From Cyanomargarita calcarea GSE-NOS-MK-12-04C (lineage in GTDB: Bacteria; Cyanobacteriota; Cyanobacteriia; Cyanobacteriales; Nostocaceae), in contig JAHHGZ010000036.1 of assembly GCA_019359595.1 (NCBI GenBank), positions 1 to 64,000 on the forward strand: DNA of 64,000 nucleotides. Reading direction: 5' to 3'. A model generated the notes under the pieces. It was not told where the DNA came from and did not search any database. It saw only the letters and a list, made by a program, of their open reading frames with translations. Below, piece by piece: positions 1 to 8,475 of this stretch (its first letter is position 1; each line of letters opens with the position of its first letter). The position numbers and the translations under genes are program-made.

Positions 1-1609
1 TCGCATTCGGTGGAATTTCGGTAACCAAACGAATGGGAAATGCTTTCGTAGAAGCAACTTGAGCGTAATCTGACGTGAGAAATACAGCATAATCCTTGGC
101 TTCTGTTGTCATTTGAGCAGCAAAAGCCAAAGAAATAGCCTTCACATATTGACGGACATCAACGGCTTTCTCCCCTACTACTTCACCACCACTAAAAGGT
201 GTATTTGGTTTCCCTACCTGATCCATTGTCGCACTCGGATCTTTCACACTCAGATGAGTACCCCCCACTACACCAACAAACCATTTGGGAGACGGAATTT
301 TTTCAAAGCCAACAATTTGTTCTGTTAACGCTGGGGTAGTTTTATCAGCGGAACTTGCTAACACTAAAGTGGGGACTTGCACCTTTGTTAAACCAGTGTC
401 GCCAAACATTAAAGAAGTTGTCGGCGAAAGAGCGATCGCCCGCTTAATTCTCGAATCTCGAAGTTGGTATTTATTCTCTGGCAATTCTTGAGCAACGCAC
501 TGGATAGTTTCGCCCAAACTAAACCCAACCAAGTTATCTTTACAACGTCGTTTCAAACCTTCCAACTGCAACTCCCCACCCGCAATATTTAAAGCTGTTC
601 CTCCACCGAAAGAATACCCAATCACCATCGTATTATTTGTATCAAGCTTCCCTCGCAACGAATTATCAACAGTTTTATTGAGCTTTTCGAGTTCATCCAA
701 CACAAAACTAATATCTCTCGGACGTTCTAAAAATTCTTGTGGTTTGAGCAGTCTATTTTTACCACCTAGCGCCGCATTGGTATTTGTCTCATTACTACCA
801 GGATGTTCCAAAGCCGCTACCACGTAACCATGAGATGCAAGATGCTCTGCCAAATAACGCAACTCAGTCCGCACTGAACCCAAGCCGTGAGTAAAAACGA
901 TTACAGGTTTATTCGGACTTGCCGCACTTGAAGAATAAACATCAACAGGAATCTGACGCTGCCGTTGCAGGTCATCAAAGGCAAGATTCAATACTTTTAC
1001 TTCAGCGTTTCCCGGTTTCCTGGGGTCAAAAGGTAAAGAAAGTTTGGGGTTTCTGCGAGAAAGTTGTGGCGAAATTGCCACCATAAACCGCTGAGTTTGC
1101 CAAAAACTCGTGTTTAAATTCAGAGCCACTCTAAAAGCTTGGGGTAAATCAATTTCCAGGCGTTTGCTAGGATAAGCAGCAATAAAAGAAAGGACACAAA
1201 GACCTTGCTCTGCGGTAGAACCCAATACCAATCCGGCTCTCATGGCTTGCACCCCAGCATTATCCTTGCGCTGAATCGCCGTCGCTATGTCATCTAAAAT
1301 CGCTTTACCAATTTGCGTATTTAGCAATCGGTCTACAGTCACAACGTTTAGAGGTAATTTCATTTTCAATGCCCCTAAAACTATTCGACGCTGTTCTTCA
1401 GATAACTTGTTCGCGTACATCTCATAACCAGAGGGGAATTTTCCCGTTTCCGCACTCTTGTTCAGTTCGGCAAGAGAAATTGATTCCGCAAACGGTCCAA
1501 AACGCAGGACAACGCTGTCAGCAGCTTTTACAGAACCTGCAGCAGTCAAAATAGCTATAAAAGCCAACGCACTCAGAAAACTTGGCAATATCTTAAAACT
1601 TTTTACCAT
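1..1609 (-). CDS. Secreted alpha/beta hydrolase with DUF1400 domain (3' end cut by window edge)
   Basis: The reading frame is open from the ATG at 1609 to the left edge, so the C-terminus is missing. Residues 1-30 form a signal peptide with a likely cleavage after VKAA, so the product is exported. The segment after it (about 35-140) resembles DUF1400, a cyanobacterial domain found in front of dienelactone-hydrolase-like folds. The rest is an alpha/beta hydrolase: oxyanion motif FTHGLGS (His241), nucleophile elbow GYSFGGG (Ser333), probable Asp422 in SSADKTTP and His452 in GGTHLSV, giving a complete Ser-Asp-His triad. Activity is probably esterase or lipase-like; the substrate is unknown. It has no close same-strand neighbour. 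Confidence 0.85.
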   Translation of the reverse strand, partial: MVKSFKILPSFLSALAFIAILTAAGSVKAADSVVLRFGPFAESISLAELNKSAETGKFPSGYEMYANKLSEEQRRIVLGALKMKLPLNVVTVDRLLNTQIGKAILDDIATAIQRKDNAGVQAMRAGLVLGSTAEQGLCVLSFIAAYPSKRLEIDLPQAFRVALNLNTSFWQTQRFMVAISPQLSRRNPKLSLPFDPRKPGNAEVKVLNLAFDDLQRQRQIPVDVYSSSAASPNKPVIVFTHGLGSVRTELRYLAEHLASHGYVVAALEHPGSNETNTNAALGGKNRLLKPQEFLERPRDISFVLDELEKLNKTVDNSLRGKLDTNNTMVIGYSFGGGTALNIAGGELQLEGLKRRCKDNLVGFSLGETIQCVAQELPENKYQLRDSRIKRAIALSPTTSLMFGDTGLTKVQVPTLVLASSADKTTPALTEQIVGFEKIPSPKWFVGVVGGTHLSVKDPSATMDQVGKPNTPFSGGEVVGEKAVDVRQYVKAISLAFAAQMTTEAKDYAVFLTSDYAQVASTKAFPIRLVTEIPPNA

Positions 1610-2036
1610 AACCTTAATTTCGTTGTTTACGTAATATTACTTAGAAATAACCACAAATCATGAAAATTATATAATCAGTAATATTGTCGTGTCTACTTTT
1701 ATTTGTCAAAGAAATTTGAAAATTTTGGTTAACATTTAAGCAAATGCTTATCTATTATTTAGATAGTTAAGTATTAAGTGAACCTCATATCCAAAACCCC
1801 ACCCCCAACGGTCACTCCTCGCTTGCGCTCTACGGGGCTTATAGAAGCAATCCAAAATCTAAAACTTAGAGGTATGAGTAGAACGGCTCGCCCCGCGATA
1901 ACGATGACCCTATCCAAATCTCTGAACAATCCTCAGGTTTCTTGCCACCAATCATCGTTCCAATCTTCAGGACCTAGGGCGTGTTTTCAAACTCGTTGTA
2001 TCCTAAAAAATAGGCGATCGCATATGGGGTGTTTTG
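1610..2036. other. Intergenic region with decayed insertion-sequence DNA
   Basis: No convincing gene is present. The first 150 bases are AT-rich and would hold the promoter of the hydrolase gene to the left. From about 1780 the DNA looks like decayed mobile-element sequence, with one arm of a 35-bp direct repeat at 1902-1936. A sequence starting near 1978 (GGGCGTGTTTTCAAACTC) may be the left terminal repeat of the IS5-type element whose transposase fragment follows. No matching right end is visible. Confidence 0.4.
1902..1936 (+). repeat. 35-bp direct repeat, copy 1
   Basis: The 35 bases starting CGATGACCCTATCCAAATCT recur at 2304-2338 with two mismatches. Both copies are preceded by CGCCCCG within about 15 bases. 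The pair brackets the transposase fragment, and the second copy begins inside the last codons of that fragment. Confidence 0.75.
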
Positions 2037-2309
2037 ATGAATCGAGGAGACTTAAGCAACGAACAGTGGGAGAGGTTAAAATCGTTACTTCCACCTCAAA
2101 AACCCAGAACAGGTAAACCAAATAATGACCATCGCACAGTCGTGAATGGCATTCTCTGGATACTCAGAACAGGGGCACCGTGGAGGGATATGCCGGAACG
2201 TTATGGAAAGTGGGAGAGTATTGCAACGCGGTTTTATCGATGGCAAAAAGCGCTGGTGTGGAAACAAATCCTGGAACGACTACAAGCGATCGCCCCGTCA
2301 GAGCGATGA
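2037..2309 (+). pseudogene. IS5-family transposase N-terminal fragment (DUF4096)
   Basis: About 90 residues match the N-terminal DUF4096 region of IS5-family (IS1031/IS427-like) transposases: LSNEQWERLKSLLPPQ, then ILWILRTGAPWRDMPERYG and RFYRWQKALVWKQILERLQA. The DDE catalytic domain is absent because the frame stops at 2309, just inside the second copy of the 35-bp repeat. The ATG at 2037 is the likely original start. This is a dead fragment, probably left after an internal deletion or recombination, and should not encode an active transposase. Confidence 0.8.
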
Positions 2310-2338
2310 CCCTATCCAAATCTCGGAACAATCGTCAG
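2304..2338 (+). repeat. 35-bp direct repeat, copy 2
   Basis: This matches 1902-1936 at 33 of 35 positions. It overlaps the 3' end of the transposase fragment and marks where similarity to the transposase ends. Confidence 0.75.
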
Positions 2339-2429
2339 TGATGTCACTCCAACGAATACCTATGGCTTCGCTTATGCGAGTTCCAGTCCATGAACGGAGA
2401 AGCCAGTGGGAGAAAGGTTTTTTATTAAA

Positions 2430-2503
2430 TCGGAACGTTGGGATTTGAACCCAAGACCTCCACTACCCCAAAGTGGCGCGCTACCAAGCTGCGCTACGCC
2501 CCG
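2430..2503 (-). tRNA. tRNA-Pro (anticodon GGG)
   Basis: The reverse strand folds into a complete 74-base cloverleaf without encoded CCA. The acceptor stem pairs CGGGGCG with CGTTCCG (two G-U pairs) and the discriminator base is A. The anticodon stem is CCACT/AGTGG with loop TTGGGGT, giving anticodon GGG. The T arm is TTGGG-TTCAAAT-CCCAA and the D arm contains the AGCTTGGTAG loop. It reads CCC and CCU proline codons. Confidence 0.95.
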
Positions 2504-2620
2504 TAGTCAAACCGATTTTGCTAGATTCTTTGGATTTTAGATGTGGGGATTTTCTATTCCTAAAGTCTAATCGGTCAACTTAGATATTATAGCAGGTAAA
2601 CCATCTAATACAACTTTTAT

Positions 2621-2986
2621 TCAAAAAACTTTCAACGTGTCGGCAGCTTGCAGCAAACCGCCAACAGCAGCAGCATCCAATTGACCTTCTACACAACGCC
2701 CTGTATTCAGGATAAAGCGCAAACACCAAGTATGAGGATAACCTTCAGCTTCCATCCAAACTAAATTGCTTTCAACTTCGCATGCAATTTTTTCCTCATC
2801 CATCAATTCAGCCGCAAGTTGCTTCATAGTGTCTGCTAATTGCTTCAAAAGCCGACAAAAATCATTCAACTCCGCTTCGGTTAACTCCACAGCCCAATCA
2901 TCTGTACCTACCAAACCTTTAAATTCCGCTGCTTGCGGGTTCCAACCAATGCGCCAACCTGTTCCACTTTTAATTAGACGTTCCAT
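2621..2986 (-). CDS. DUF1818 family protein
   Basis: This 121-residue soluble protein belongs to the cyanobacterial and plastid-related DUF1818 family. Recognisable features are the N-terminal GTGWRIGWNP, a central helix with LTEAELNDFCRLLKQLADTM, and a C-terminal LRFILNTGRCVEGQLDAAAV region. It has no signal peptide or membrane segment. Its biochemical role is unknown. It lies 51 bases downstream of the hypothetical gene at 3038-3550, which follows rpoZ, so the three probably form one transcription unit; the short gap contains heptanucleotide repeat DNA (GGAGTTA). Confidence 0.8.
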   Translation of the reverse strand: MERLIKSGTGWRIGWNPQAAEFKGLVGTDDWAVELTEAELNDFCRLLKQLADTMKQLAAELMDEEKIACEVESNLVWMEAEGYPHTWCLRFILNTGRCVEGQLDAAAVGGLLQAADTLKVF

Positions 2987-3037
2987 AAGATGTGGAGTTA
3001 GGAGTTAGGAGTGAGAAATCTCCCTGCTCCCTGCACC

Positions 3038-3550
3038 CTATTTCTGTGGACTAAAAACATTCACTAGAGCTTGTACCAGACCTTCTCGCTGTTTGCGGGT
3101 GAGTTTGGCAATTGCTGCGCGATCGCCTTCTAGAGGGTTTTGCTGCAAGCTATCATTACCTGGATAGGATGCGTCATAAATCACTTCATTTGCACCCAAG
3201 TAGTCAGCCAAAGTCAGCTTCCAATCTAGGCGATAATTTGGCGCACGCCCTTTGACGTAAACGTGATACCGTATCAGACGACTCACTAAAGTGTTAGTAT
3301 CGGCAGCTTTCCCAGTTTGTTTGCTAATGTACTGATTTTCTCGTGGAAAGTCGGGCAGTTGCTGATAAATCTGCTGCCAAACGTCGCTGGGGGTTATCCT
3401 TTGAGCTACGACAGGTTGGATACCTATTAAACTTGTGTGCTTTAATTCACCCGCACCGGAACCAAGCATAATTACACCCACTACCATGAAGGCAATGAGT
3501 GTGAGTCTTGGTTTGGCAAACGGTTGAATGAACGATAATTTTTTGCTCAT
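3038..3550 (-). CDS. Conserved hypothetical membrane-anchored protein
   Basis: The 170-residue product has a single hydrophobic segment at about residues 17-35 (LIAFMVVGVIMLGSGAG) that could be a signal anchor or an uncleaved signal peptide. After it lies a soluble domain of about 120 residues with a QIYQQLPDFPRENQYIS motif and a C-terminal KLTRKQREGLVQALVNVF helix. No known catalytic motif is visible. It starts 16 bases after the rpoZ stop codon, so it is almost certainly cotranscribed with rpoZ. I do not recognise a function. Confidence 0.75.
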   Translation of the reverse strand: MSKKLSFIQPFAKPRLTLIAFMVVGVIMLGSGAGELKHTSLIGIQPVVAQRITPSDVWQQIYQQLPDFPRENQYISKQTGKAADTNTLVSRLIRYHVYVKGRAPNYRLDWKLTLADYLGANEVIYDASYPGNDSLQQNPLEGDRAAIAKLTRKQREGLVQALVNVFSPQK

Positions 3551-3566
3551 TCTACCTTAAGATCGC

Positions 3567-3803
3567 CTATAATTCGCCAATAATTTCTGGCTGAGTCAAT
3601 TCATCGGACATCTCGATAATTGCCCTGAGTACTGGCTTCATCAACACATCGTCTGCATTGTCAAAGTCTTCATAACGCCGACGCTTGGCACGATTTGCTA
3701 CTTGAACCGTAATGCGATAGCGATTTGAAGCTGCACTAATCAAATCTTCTGCACGGTGCATGATTTGAGACTGAGTTGTCTCGAACTTAGAACGCTTGAG
3801 CAT
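3567..3803 (-). CDS. rpoZ: DNA-directed RNA polymerase omega subunit
   Basis: The 78-residue product is a cyanobacterial RpoZ, the small subunit that assists assembly of RNA polymerase beta-prime. The start [20 protein letters not shown] and the core [12 protein letters not shown] are diagnostic, as is the ending IIGEL. A GTG two codons upstream (3809) is also in frame, but the ATG at 3803 gives the usual family N-terminus. It is the first gene of a probable three-gene operon with the hypothetical gene at 3038-3550 and the DUF1818 gene. Confidence 0.95.
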   Translation of the reverse strand: MLKRSKFETTQSQIMHRAEDLISAASNRYRITVQVANRAKRRRYEDFDNADDVLMKPVLRAIIEMSDELTQPEIIGEL

Positions 3804-3996
3804 AATCACTGGTTCTTGAGGTTATTCACCAGTTTAGCAGTACTGACAAGTTCAGGGTCTAACTCCTAAATTACTCCTATACTCCCCACTCCTAACTCCA
3901 AACTCCTCAAAGCAACCTCTCTATTGATAGAGGTTGATAACCGTTTATGACTTTATAAGTATTTTGTAAGACTATCTGAATTAAGTAATCAACTTT

Positions 3997-4413
3997 ATGT
4001 CTGACCTTGTTGAAACTGCTGTAAATGCTGGAAATTTCAAAACTCTTTTGAAGGCTGTCGAAGCTGCAGAATTATTAAATGTTCTCAAAAGTCCTGGTCC
4101 TTATACTATCTTTGCACCTACAGATGATGCCTTTGCCAAATTGCCAGAGGGAACTTTAGATTCTTTATTGCAAGATATCCCTAAACTTAAGCAAATTCTC
4201 ACATATCATGTAGCGTTTGGGGATGTCAGGTCTGATGATTTGGCGCAAATTCATGAAGCACCGACGTTTGAAGGTTCTATTCTGGCGATCGCTTCAGATA
4301 ATGGCAAAGTTCAAGTGAACAACGCGAATGTCCTCAAAACTGACATTCTTACCGATAATGGTGTGATTCATGTTATCGACTCCGTTTTGATGCCCGCAAT
4401 ACTTCCTGGCTAG
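3997..4413 (+). CDS. Fasciclin (FAS1) domain protein
   Basis: The 138-residue protein is essentially one FAS1 domain. It has the H1 box GPYTIFAPTDDAFAKLP (about residues 34-50), the central YHVAFGDVRSDDL and the H2 box NGVIHVIDSVLMP near the C-terminus. FAS1 domains mediate adhesion or carbohydrate and protein binding. There is no signal peptide or lipobox, so this single-domain form is probably cytoplasmic or exported by an unrecognised route. It is a monocistronic gene with a hairpin just downstream (4437-4457). Confidence 0.9.
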   Translation: MSDLVETAVNAGNFKTLLKAVEAAELLNVLKSPGPYTIFAPTDDAFAKLPEGTLDSLLQDIPKLKQILTYHVAFGDVRSDDLAQIHEAPTFEGSILAIASDNGKVQVNNANVLKTDILTDNGVIHVIDSVLMPAILPG

Positions 4414-4436
4414 TAAATTCTTAATTTCTTTACTGG

Positions 4437-4457
4437 AGGCACCCGAAATGGGTGTCT
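4437..4457 (+). terminator. Hairpin after the FAS1 gene, possible terminator
   Basis: The arms AGGCACCC and GGGTGTCT flank a five-base loop and pair over eight positions with one G-T. The hairpin starts 24 bases after the FAS1 stop codon. There is no T-run, so an intrinsic terminator is only a possibility. Confidence 0.35.
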
Positions 4458-4491
4458 GCATAATGAAGGAAGAAGGAAGAAGTTTATATAT

Positions 4492-4550
4492 GGGCTTTAA
4501 TACCCCAACTCAAAACGGGCGACCTCTTTCTTGTCGGGGTATTAAAGCCC
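4492..4550. repeat. 15-bp perfect inverted repeat with 29-base spacer
   Basis: GGGCTTTAATACCCC at 4492-4506 is the exact reverse complement of 4536-4550. The spacer is 29 bases and carries ACGGGCGACC. It may be a small transposon end structure (IS200/IS605-like) or an RNA hairpin; no transposase is nearby. Confidence 0.6.
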
Positions 4551-5067
4551 TGCATAGGATAGATAAAATTTTATAATTAAAAATTATATTTAGTTGCTTT
4601 TTCGCCACTAAAATCCGAGGAATATAATGCAAATAAACTTGAAATATTATTAATGTAATAATAACCTATTCTTAACCTAATATCTCGATTACAACATCCC
4701 TTGCACGTAAATGTAACGGATAAAATAGTTGAGATTAATGCCGATTGATTACCCAACCCTCAAAGCTGTATCTTTAGTAAGAGATTTTAAGTGAAATTGT
4801 ATTGAGGAATACTTTAATCTCTATCGAAGTATATATGGAATTATTTGTTTTAACTTAATAACATTTAGTAGTGCTTGTAACGAAACTTCATAGTAAACAT
4901 TGCAGATACTACTAATAAAGCCTTGTCTTGAGATGAAAGGTGTACTTATTACGTGACACACTGTTTGTGAAAAGATTAAAGCAGATGAAGTAGTAATTTG
5001 TTTTGTGAATACTATGTAACTCTTAACAAGAGCAGACAGAGCAACTAAACTATTCGAGGGTCTACTA
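4551..5067. other. AT-rich intergenic region upstream of the small protein gene
   Basis: No coding sequence is supported. The DNA is strongly AT-rich and should contain the promoter and a possibly long leader for the gene at 5068. A good ribosome binding site (CGAGGG) ends about ten bases before that ATG. No riboswitch or known small RNA was recognised. Confidence 0.5.
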
Positions 5068-5367
5068 ATGGCAGCCGATTTAAATGCAACTATCTCAGCA
5101 CTAAAGAGTGGTTTAACTTCGATTCCACCCGAAGCAGCAGTAAAAAATATTGAAAGCTGGGAGAACGATCTTAAGGATGCAGCACCAGAAATCGCGAGTG
5201 CGCTTGGTCAACTCAAATCAGCCCTTCTGAATGGTACTGCAACTCCAGAGTCTTTGAGTCAGTTGTTAACCAGTGTTGGTCAAAAGACTTCATCTGCTGG
5301 TGCTGGAAATGCTCAAGTAGAAGAGTTAGGCTCTCTGCTCAGTAAAGCTGGTGGTTCATTGGGCTAG
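5068..5367 (+). CDS. Small conserved hypothetical protein
   Basis: This 99-residue, acidic and helix-rich soluble protein has no Cys, no membrane segment and no recognised domain. It is rich in Ala, Ser, Leu and Gly and ends in a glycine-serine tail (LLSKAGGSLG). The start ATG follows a clear purine-rich ribosome binding site. It sits alone after a gene-poor 650-base region and is followed by a strong 24-bp palindrome between it and the convergent gene. The composition recalls small structural or stress-related cyanobacterial proteins, but I cannot assign a function. Confidence 0.65.
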   Translation: MAADLNATISALKSGLTSIPPEAAVKNIESWENDLKDAAPEIASALGQLKSALLNGTATPESLSQLLTSVGQKTSSAGAGNAQVEELGSLLSKAGGSLG

Positions 5368-5417
5368 ATATTAAAGTAATCAGAGTGAGCATGCATTTTT
5401 AAGGCAAGTCTCAACTA

Positions 5418-5476
5418 TGAGATTACATAAAATAATGTGGTGGGTAATGCCTACCACATTATTTTATGTAATCTCA
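5418..5476. repeat. Perfect 24-bp inverted repeat, possible bidirectional terminator
   Basis: Bases 5418-5441 are the exact reverse complement of 5453-5476, with an 11-base loop that can add further pairs (GGG with GCC/T). The hairpin lies between convergent genes ending at 5367 (+) and 5485 (-). Its position suits a bidirectional terminator, and AT-rich outer arms give T-rich 3' stretches in both directions. A small mobile element is the alternative. Confidence 0.65.
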
Positions 5477-5484
5477 ATAGGGAT

Positions 5485-6294
5485 TTATTTTGAACGCTGT
5501 TGTTGTGCAGCTTGCCTTACCTCGTCCACAGTTAAACCTAAAGCCTGTGCTATCTGTTCTACCGTCACCCCAGCAGCTAGCATTGGTGGTACAGCGAGTA
5601 ACTTTCCTTTCTGTTCTCCTTTCTGTTCTCCTTTCTGTTCGCCTTCTGCAAAAGCTTGCTGATATACTCGTGTTTGCTTCAAGTCGCTTAATCCAAACAT
5701 TTCCTGTATCTCCTCGATATCCATGCTGGGAAATTTATAAACCAAAATCGTCTAGATTAATTGTAACAATTGTTGCTGTTGTCGTACTGAATAAACTTCC
5801 TGTCTGGTTCTAGTAATTAACTCCCTGGCTTCCTGTATTGCCTTGTCTTCATTTTCGATCACTAATTTGATCGTAGCAATGCCAATGGGTAGAGATGCAT
5901 TTTTCCCTAACTCATTTAAATAAATGCGAGTGACTCTTCCTGAAGCAAAAGACTCCCGGTAATGTTTGGTTTTTGCGGTGTCGATACTGCGAGTTGGATA
6001 GATAACCACAGCTAACCAATCATTTTCTGGTTGGTTTTGACGCAGGTATAAATGAGCTTCTGTAAACAGCCGGGAGTAAATTTCTGGGTCTGCTTGAAAT
6101 TGGACTTCGAGAAAATAAATTGGCTTTTCCTCTGTTTCTGGGAGAAATACACCATCTATTCGGAAAGCTGTTTGCTTGATTTCAACTGATGAAAATTGAT
6201 ACCCTGTGGCAGTTTCCGGAGAATTGCCAATTAGTTCAAAGAATATGTTGGGGAATTCTTGAAATAGGCGATAAAATACGCTATCTGTTTTCAC
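5485..6294 (-). pseudogene. DUF2887 / Rpn-type nuclease-like gene interrupted by one amber codon
   Basis: Two in-frame pieces of one gene are separated only by a TAG at 5752-5754. The first (6294 down to 5755) encodes 180 residues of the cyanobacterial DUF2887 family, related to PD-(D/E)XK Rpn nucleases, with FRIDGVFLP, FLEVQFQAD and LAVVIYP. The second continues in the same frame with TILVYKFPSMDIEEIQEMFG and a C-terminal helix. Intact relatives, as I recall them, read LIETILVYKFP, so the TAG most simply replaces a GAG Glu codon. A 12-bp unit encoding QKGE is repeated three times at about 5604-5645. Readthrough or translation of separate pieces cannot be excluded. Confidence 0.8.
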
Positions 6295-6331
6295 AACTTG
6301 GAGTATTTGAACGCAGAGTTATTATGCCTTT

Positions 6332-6502
6332 CTAAATTATCATAACCTTATCTGCAAACGGAGATATCTTTGGAAGTAGCGATCGCTCGTGGTTAGTAAC
6401 GTTAAGCCACCAAAACCAAACAACAAGCAAAACAATCCCCAGTACGGATGCTGAGATTGGGATTAAGTTACTGATATCTGGAATTTTGCGTATAAACCAC
6501 AT
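6332..6502 (-). CDS. Possible small single-span membrane protein
   Basis: A 56-codon frame encodes MWFIRKIPDISN, then a hydrophobic segment (about residues 14-33, LIPISASVLGIVLLVVWFWW), then a short polar tail. The composition is typical of a small membrane protein. The ribosome binding site is weak and I know no family for it. It lies just upstream of the broken DUF2887 gene on the same strand. It could be a chance frame. Confidence 0.35.
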   Translation of the reverse strand: MWFIRKIPDISNLIPISASVLGIVLLVVWFWWLNVTNHERSLLPKISPFADKVMII

Positions 6503-6855
6503 ATTTATAATTTGACAAGTTATTCAAATTACAAGAAAATTAAACCATTATTTCAAGTCAATTTTAATGGAATTATGCTCTTAAAAAAGGACTTATAGTC
6601 CCTGGCGGCTAGGGAAGTTAATCAACTTGCTTAGAGGAAAGTAGTAATTCTTTTTACATTTATTTCCCAAGCGCAAGATATCAACCTCCGACAGGCACCG
6701 CAAACGCTCCAGCCAGTAATATCTAATACTTTTAAAAATATTTCAGGAATCTTACCCCAAAGGTGTGAGATATATAATTAAGGCCATTTCGTAGCTCCCC
6801 TCCCCAGGAGTCGCTCCCTAATAGCGCTGTTGCTCTTTAAAAATTTAGCTTTCTA
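6503..6855. other. Intergenic region upstream of the CHAT-AAA gene
   Basis: No gene is supported. This divergent spacer probably holds the promoter of the CHAT-AAA gene. The ATG at 6856 has no obvious Shine-Dalgarno sequence in front of it. Confidence 0.4.
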
Positions 6856-8475
6856 ATGAGCACATATCATACACAAACTCGGAATATCTTACTTTTATCA
6901 GCAAATCCTAAAGGCACCAGCCAACTGCGTCTAAGTGAAGAAATGCGCGATATTAAGGAAGGGTTAAGACTGTCAGAGAACCGTGACCTATTTTCAATTA
7001 GTACAGCAGAAGCTATACGTCCCAGAGATATACGTAGAGCTATTTTGACATATAAACCACATATCATCCACTTTTCTGGGCATGGTTCTGCGGAAGAAGG
7101 TTTGGTATTTGAAGATGAAACGGGTGCAATAAAACTTGTTGATACAGAAGCTTTAGCTGGTTTATTTGAATTATTTGCTAATCAAGTCGAGTGTGTTGTC
7201 CTCAATGCTTGCCATTCCAAATATCAAGCAGCGGAAATTGCCCGACATATTAATTATGTAGTGGGGATGAGTCAGGCAATTCAAGATAAAGCTGCAATTG
7301 AATTTGCTGTGGGTTTTTATGATGGACTGGGAGCAGGTGAAGGTTATGATTTTGCTTATAAATTAGGTTGTAATGCTATTTTGATGGCTGGAATTAAACA
7401 ACATTTAATTCCAGAGCTAATTCCATTTCAAAATTTTAAATCGCAGGATATATCTAAAAAATATACTTCAGAATTATCCCCGAATATATATATTGAAAGA
7501 CCCCCAATTGAAATAAAATGCTACCAAGAGATTTTACAACCAGGAGCGCTGATTCGTATCAAAGCTCCGCAGAAAATGGGTAAAACCTGGCTTTTGGAGA
7601 ATTTGCTGTCATATGCTAGAGAGCAGGGTTATCAGACAGTAAAATTAGATTTGCAGCAAGCCGAAAACTCGATTCTGGATAATTTGAAAAGCTTCTTACA
7701 GTGGGTATGTGTTGATGTTTCTGATAGCTTAGACATTGAACCCCAAGTTAATGAAACTTGGCAAGACATATATGGTGTAAATAAAAATTGTACTCGTTAC
7801 TTTCAAAAGCGTTTATTATCAGTTACTGAAAGTCACCTAGTTTTGGCAATAGATAATTTTGAGCGATTGTTTCAATATCCAGATATTTTCTCTCAATTTT
7901 GCTTACTCTTGCGGGGTTGGTATGAAAATGCTAAAGGAGGAGACAGGGTTGCTAATATTTGGAAGAAACTGCGGTTAGTGGTGGTTCATTCGACTGAAAT
8001 TTATCCTGCTTTGGATAGCAATCACTCACCCTTCAATGTTGGTATACCAATTGAATTACCTGAATTTAACCCGCAACAGGTAAAAGCTTTTGCGACTGAG
8101 TATGAATTAGATAAACAATTGGGCGAGCAAGGTTTAATTAGGTTAATGGAGTTGATAGGAGGACACCCTTATTTACTACAACAAGCATTTGTTAACCTCA
8201 AAAATCAGCAAATTAACTTAGAGCAATTGTTTACCCTTGCACCAACAGAAGAGGGAATATTTAGGGACAATCTGCGACAACAATTGTGGCATTTACAACA
8301 TAATTCTCAGCTAGAGATAGGGTATAAAAAAGTGGTAAGGTCGAATGCTCCTGTGCGACTTGATGCTGAAGTTGCATTTAAGCTGCATAGTTTGGGGTTA
8401 GTGAAACTTTCAGGTAATGATTGCGTTCCTAGCTGTGATTTATATCGTCAGTATTTTTCTGAGCGTTTGGTGTGA
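6856..8475 (+). CDS. CHAT protease domain fused to an AAA-like ATPase domain
   Basis: The 539-residue product has an N-terminal CHAT (caspase-like) peptidase domain, about residues 8-180. Its catalytic His76 lies in HFSGHG and Cys119 in VVLNACHS. Next comes an AAA_35-type P-loop NTPase with Walker A APQKMGKT (237-244), Walker B LVLAIDNFE (Asp333) and a GGHPYLLQQA sensor-like segment. The C-terminus is a winged-helix-like region. There is no WD40 or TPR repeat domain, the usual C-terminal sensor in such proteins. A plausible role is an NTP-switched protease that triggers cell damage or signalling on infection or stress. It heads a cluster that continues with two toxin-antitoxin pairs and a related AAA-GUN4 gene. 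Confidence 0.85.
   Translation: MSTYHTQTRNILLLSANPKGTSQLRLSEEMRDIKEGLRLSENRDLFSISTAEAIRPRDIRRAILTYKPHIIHFSGHGSAEEGLVFEDETGAIKLVDTEALAGLFELFANQVECVVLNACHSKYQAAEIARHINYVVGMSQAIQDKAAIEFAVGFYDGLGAGEGYDFAYKLGCNAILMAGIKQHLIPELIPFQNFKSQDISKKYTSELSPNIYIERPPIEIKCYQEILQPGALIRIKAPQKMGKTWLLENLLSYAREQGYQTVKLDLQQAENSILDNLKSFLQWVCVDVSDSLDIEPQVNETWQDIYGVNKNCTRYFQKRLLSVTESHLVLAIDNFERLFQYPDIFSQFCLLLRGWYENAKGGDRVANIWKKLRLVVVHSTEIYPALDSNHSPFNVGIPIELPEFNPQQVKAFATEYELDKQLGEQGLIRLMELIGGHPYLLQQAFVNLKNQQINLEQLFTLAPTEEGIFRDNLRQQLWHLQHNSQLEIGYKKVVRSNAPVRLDAEVAFKLHSLGLVKLSGNDCVPSCDLYRQYFSERLV

Noticed and set aside
1778..2116. 112-codon forward frame overlapping the IS5 remnant
   Set aside because: It overlaps the transposase fragment in another frame and runs through repeat DNA.
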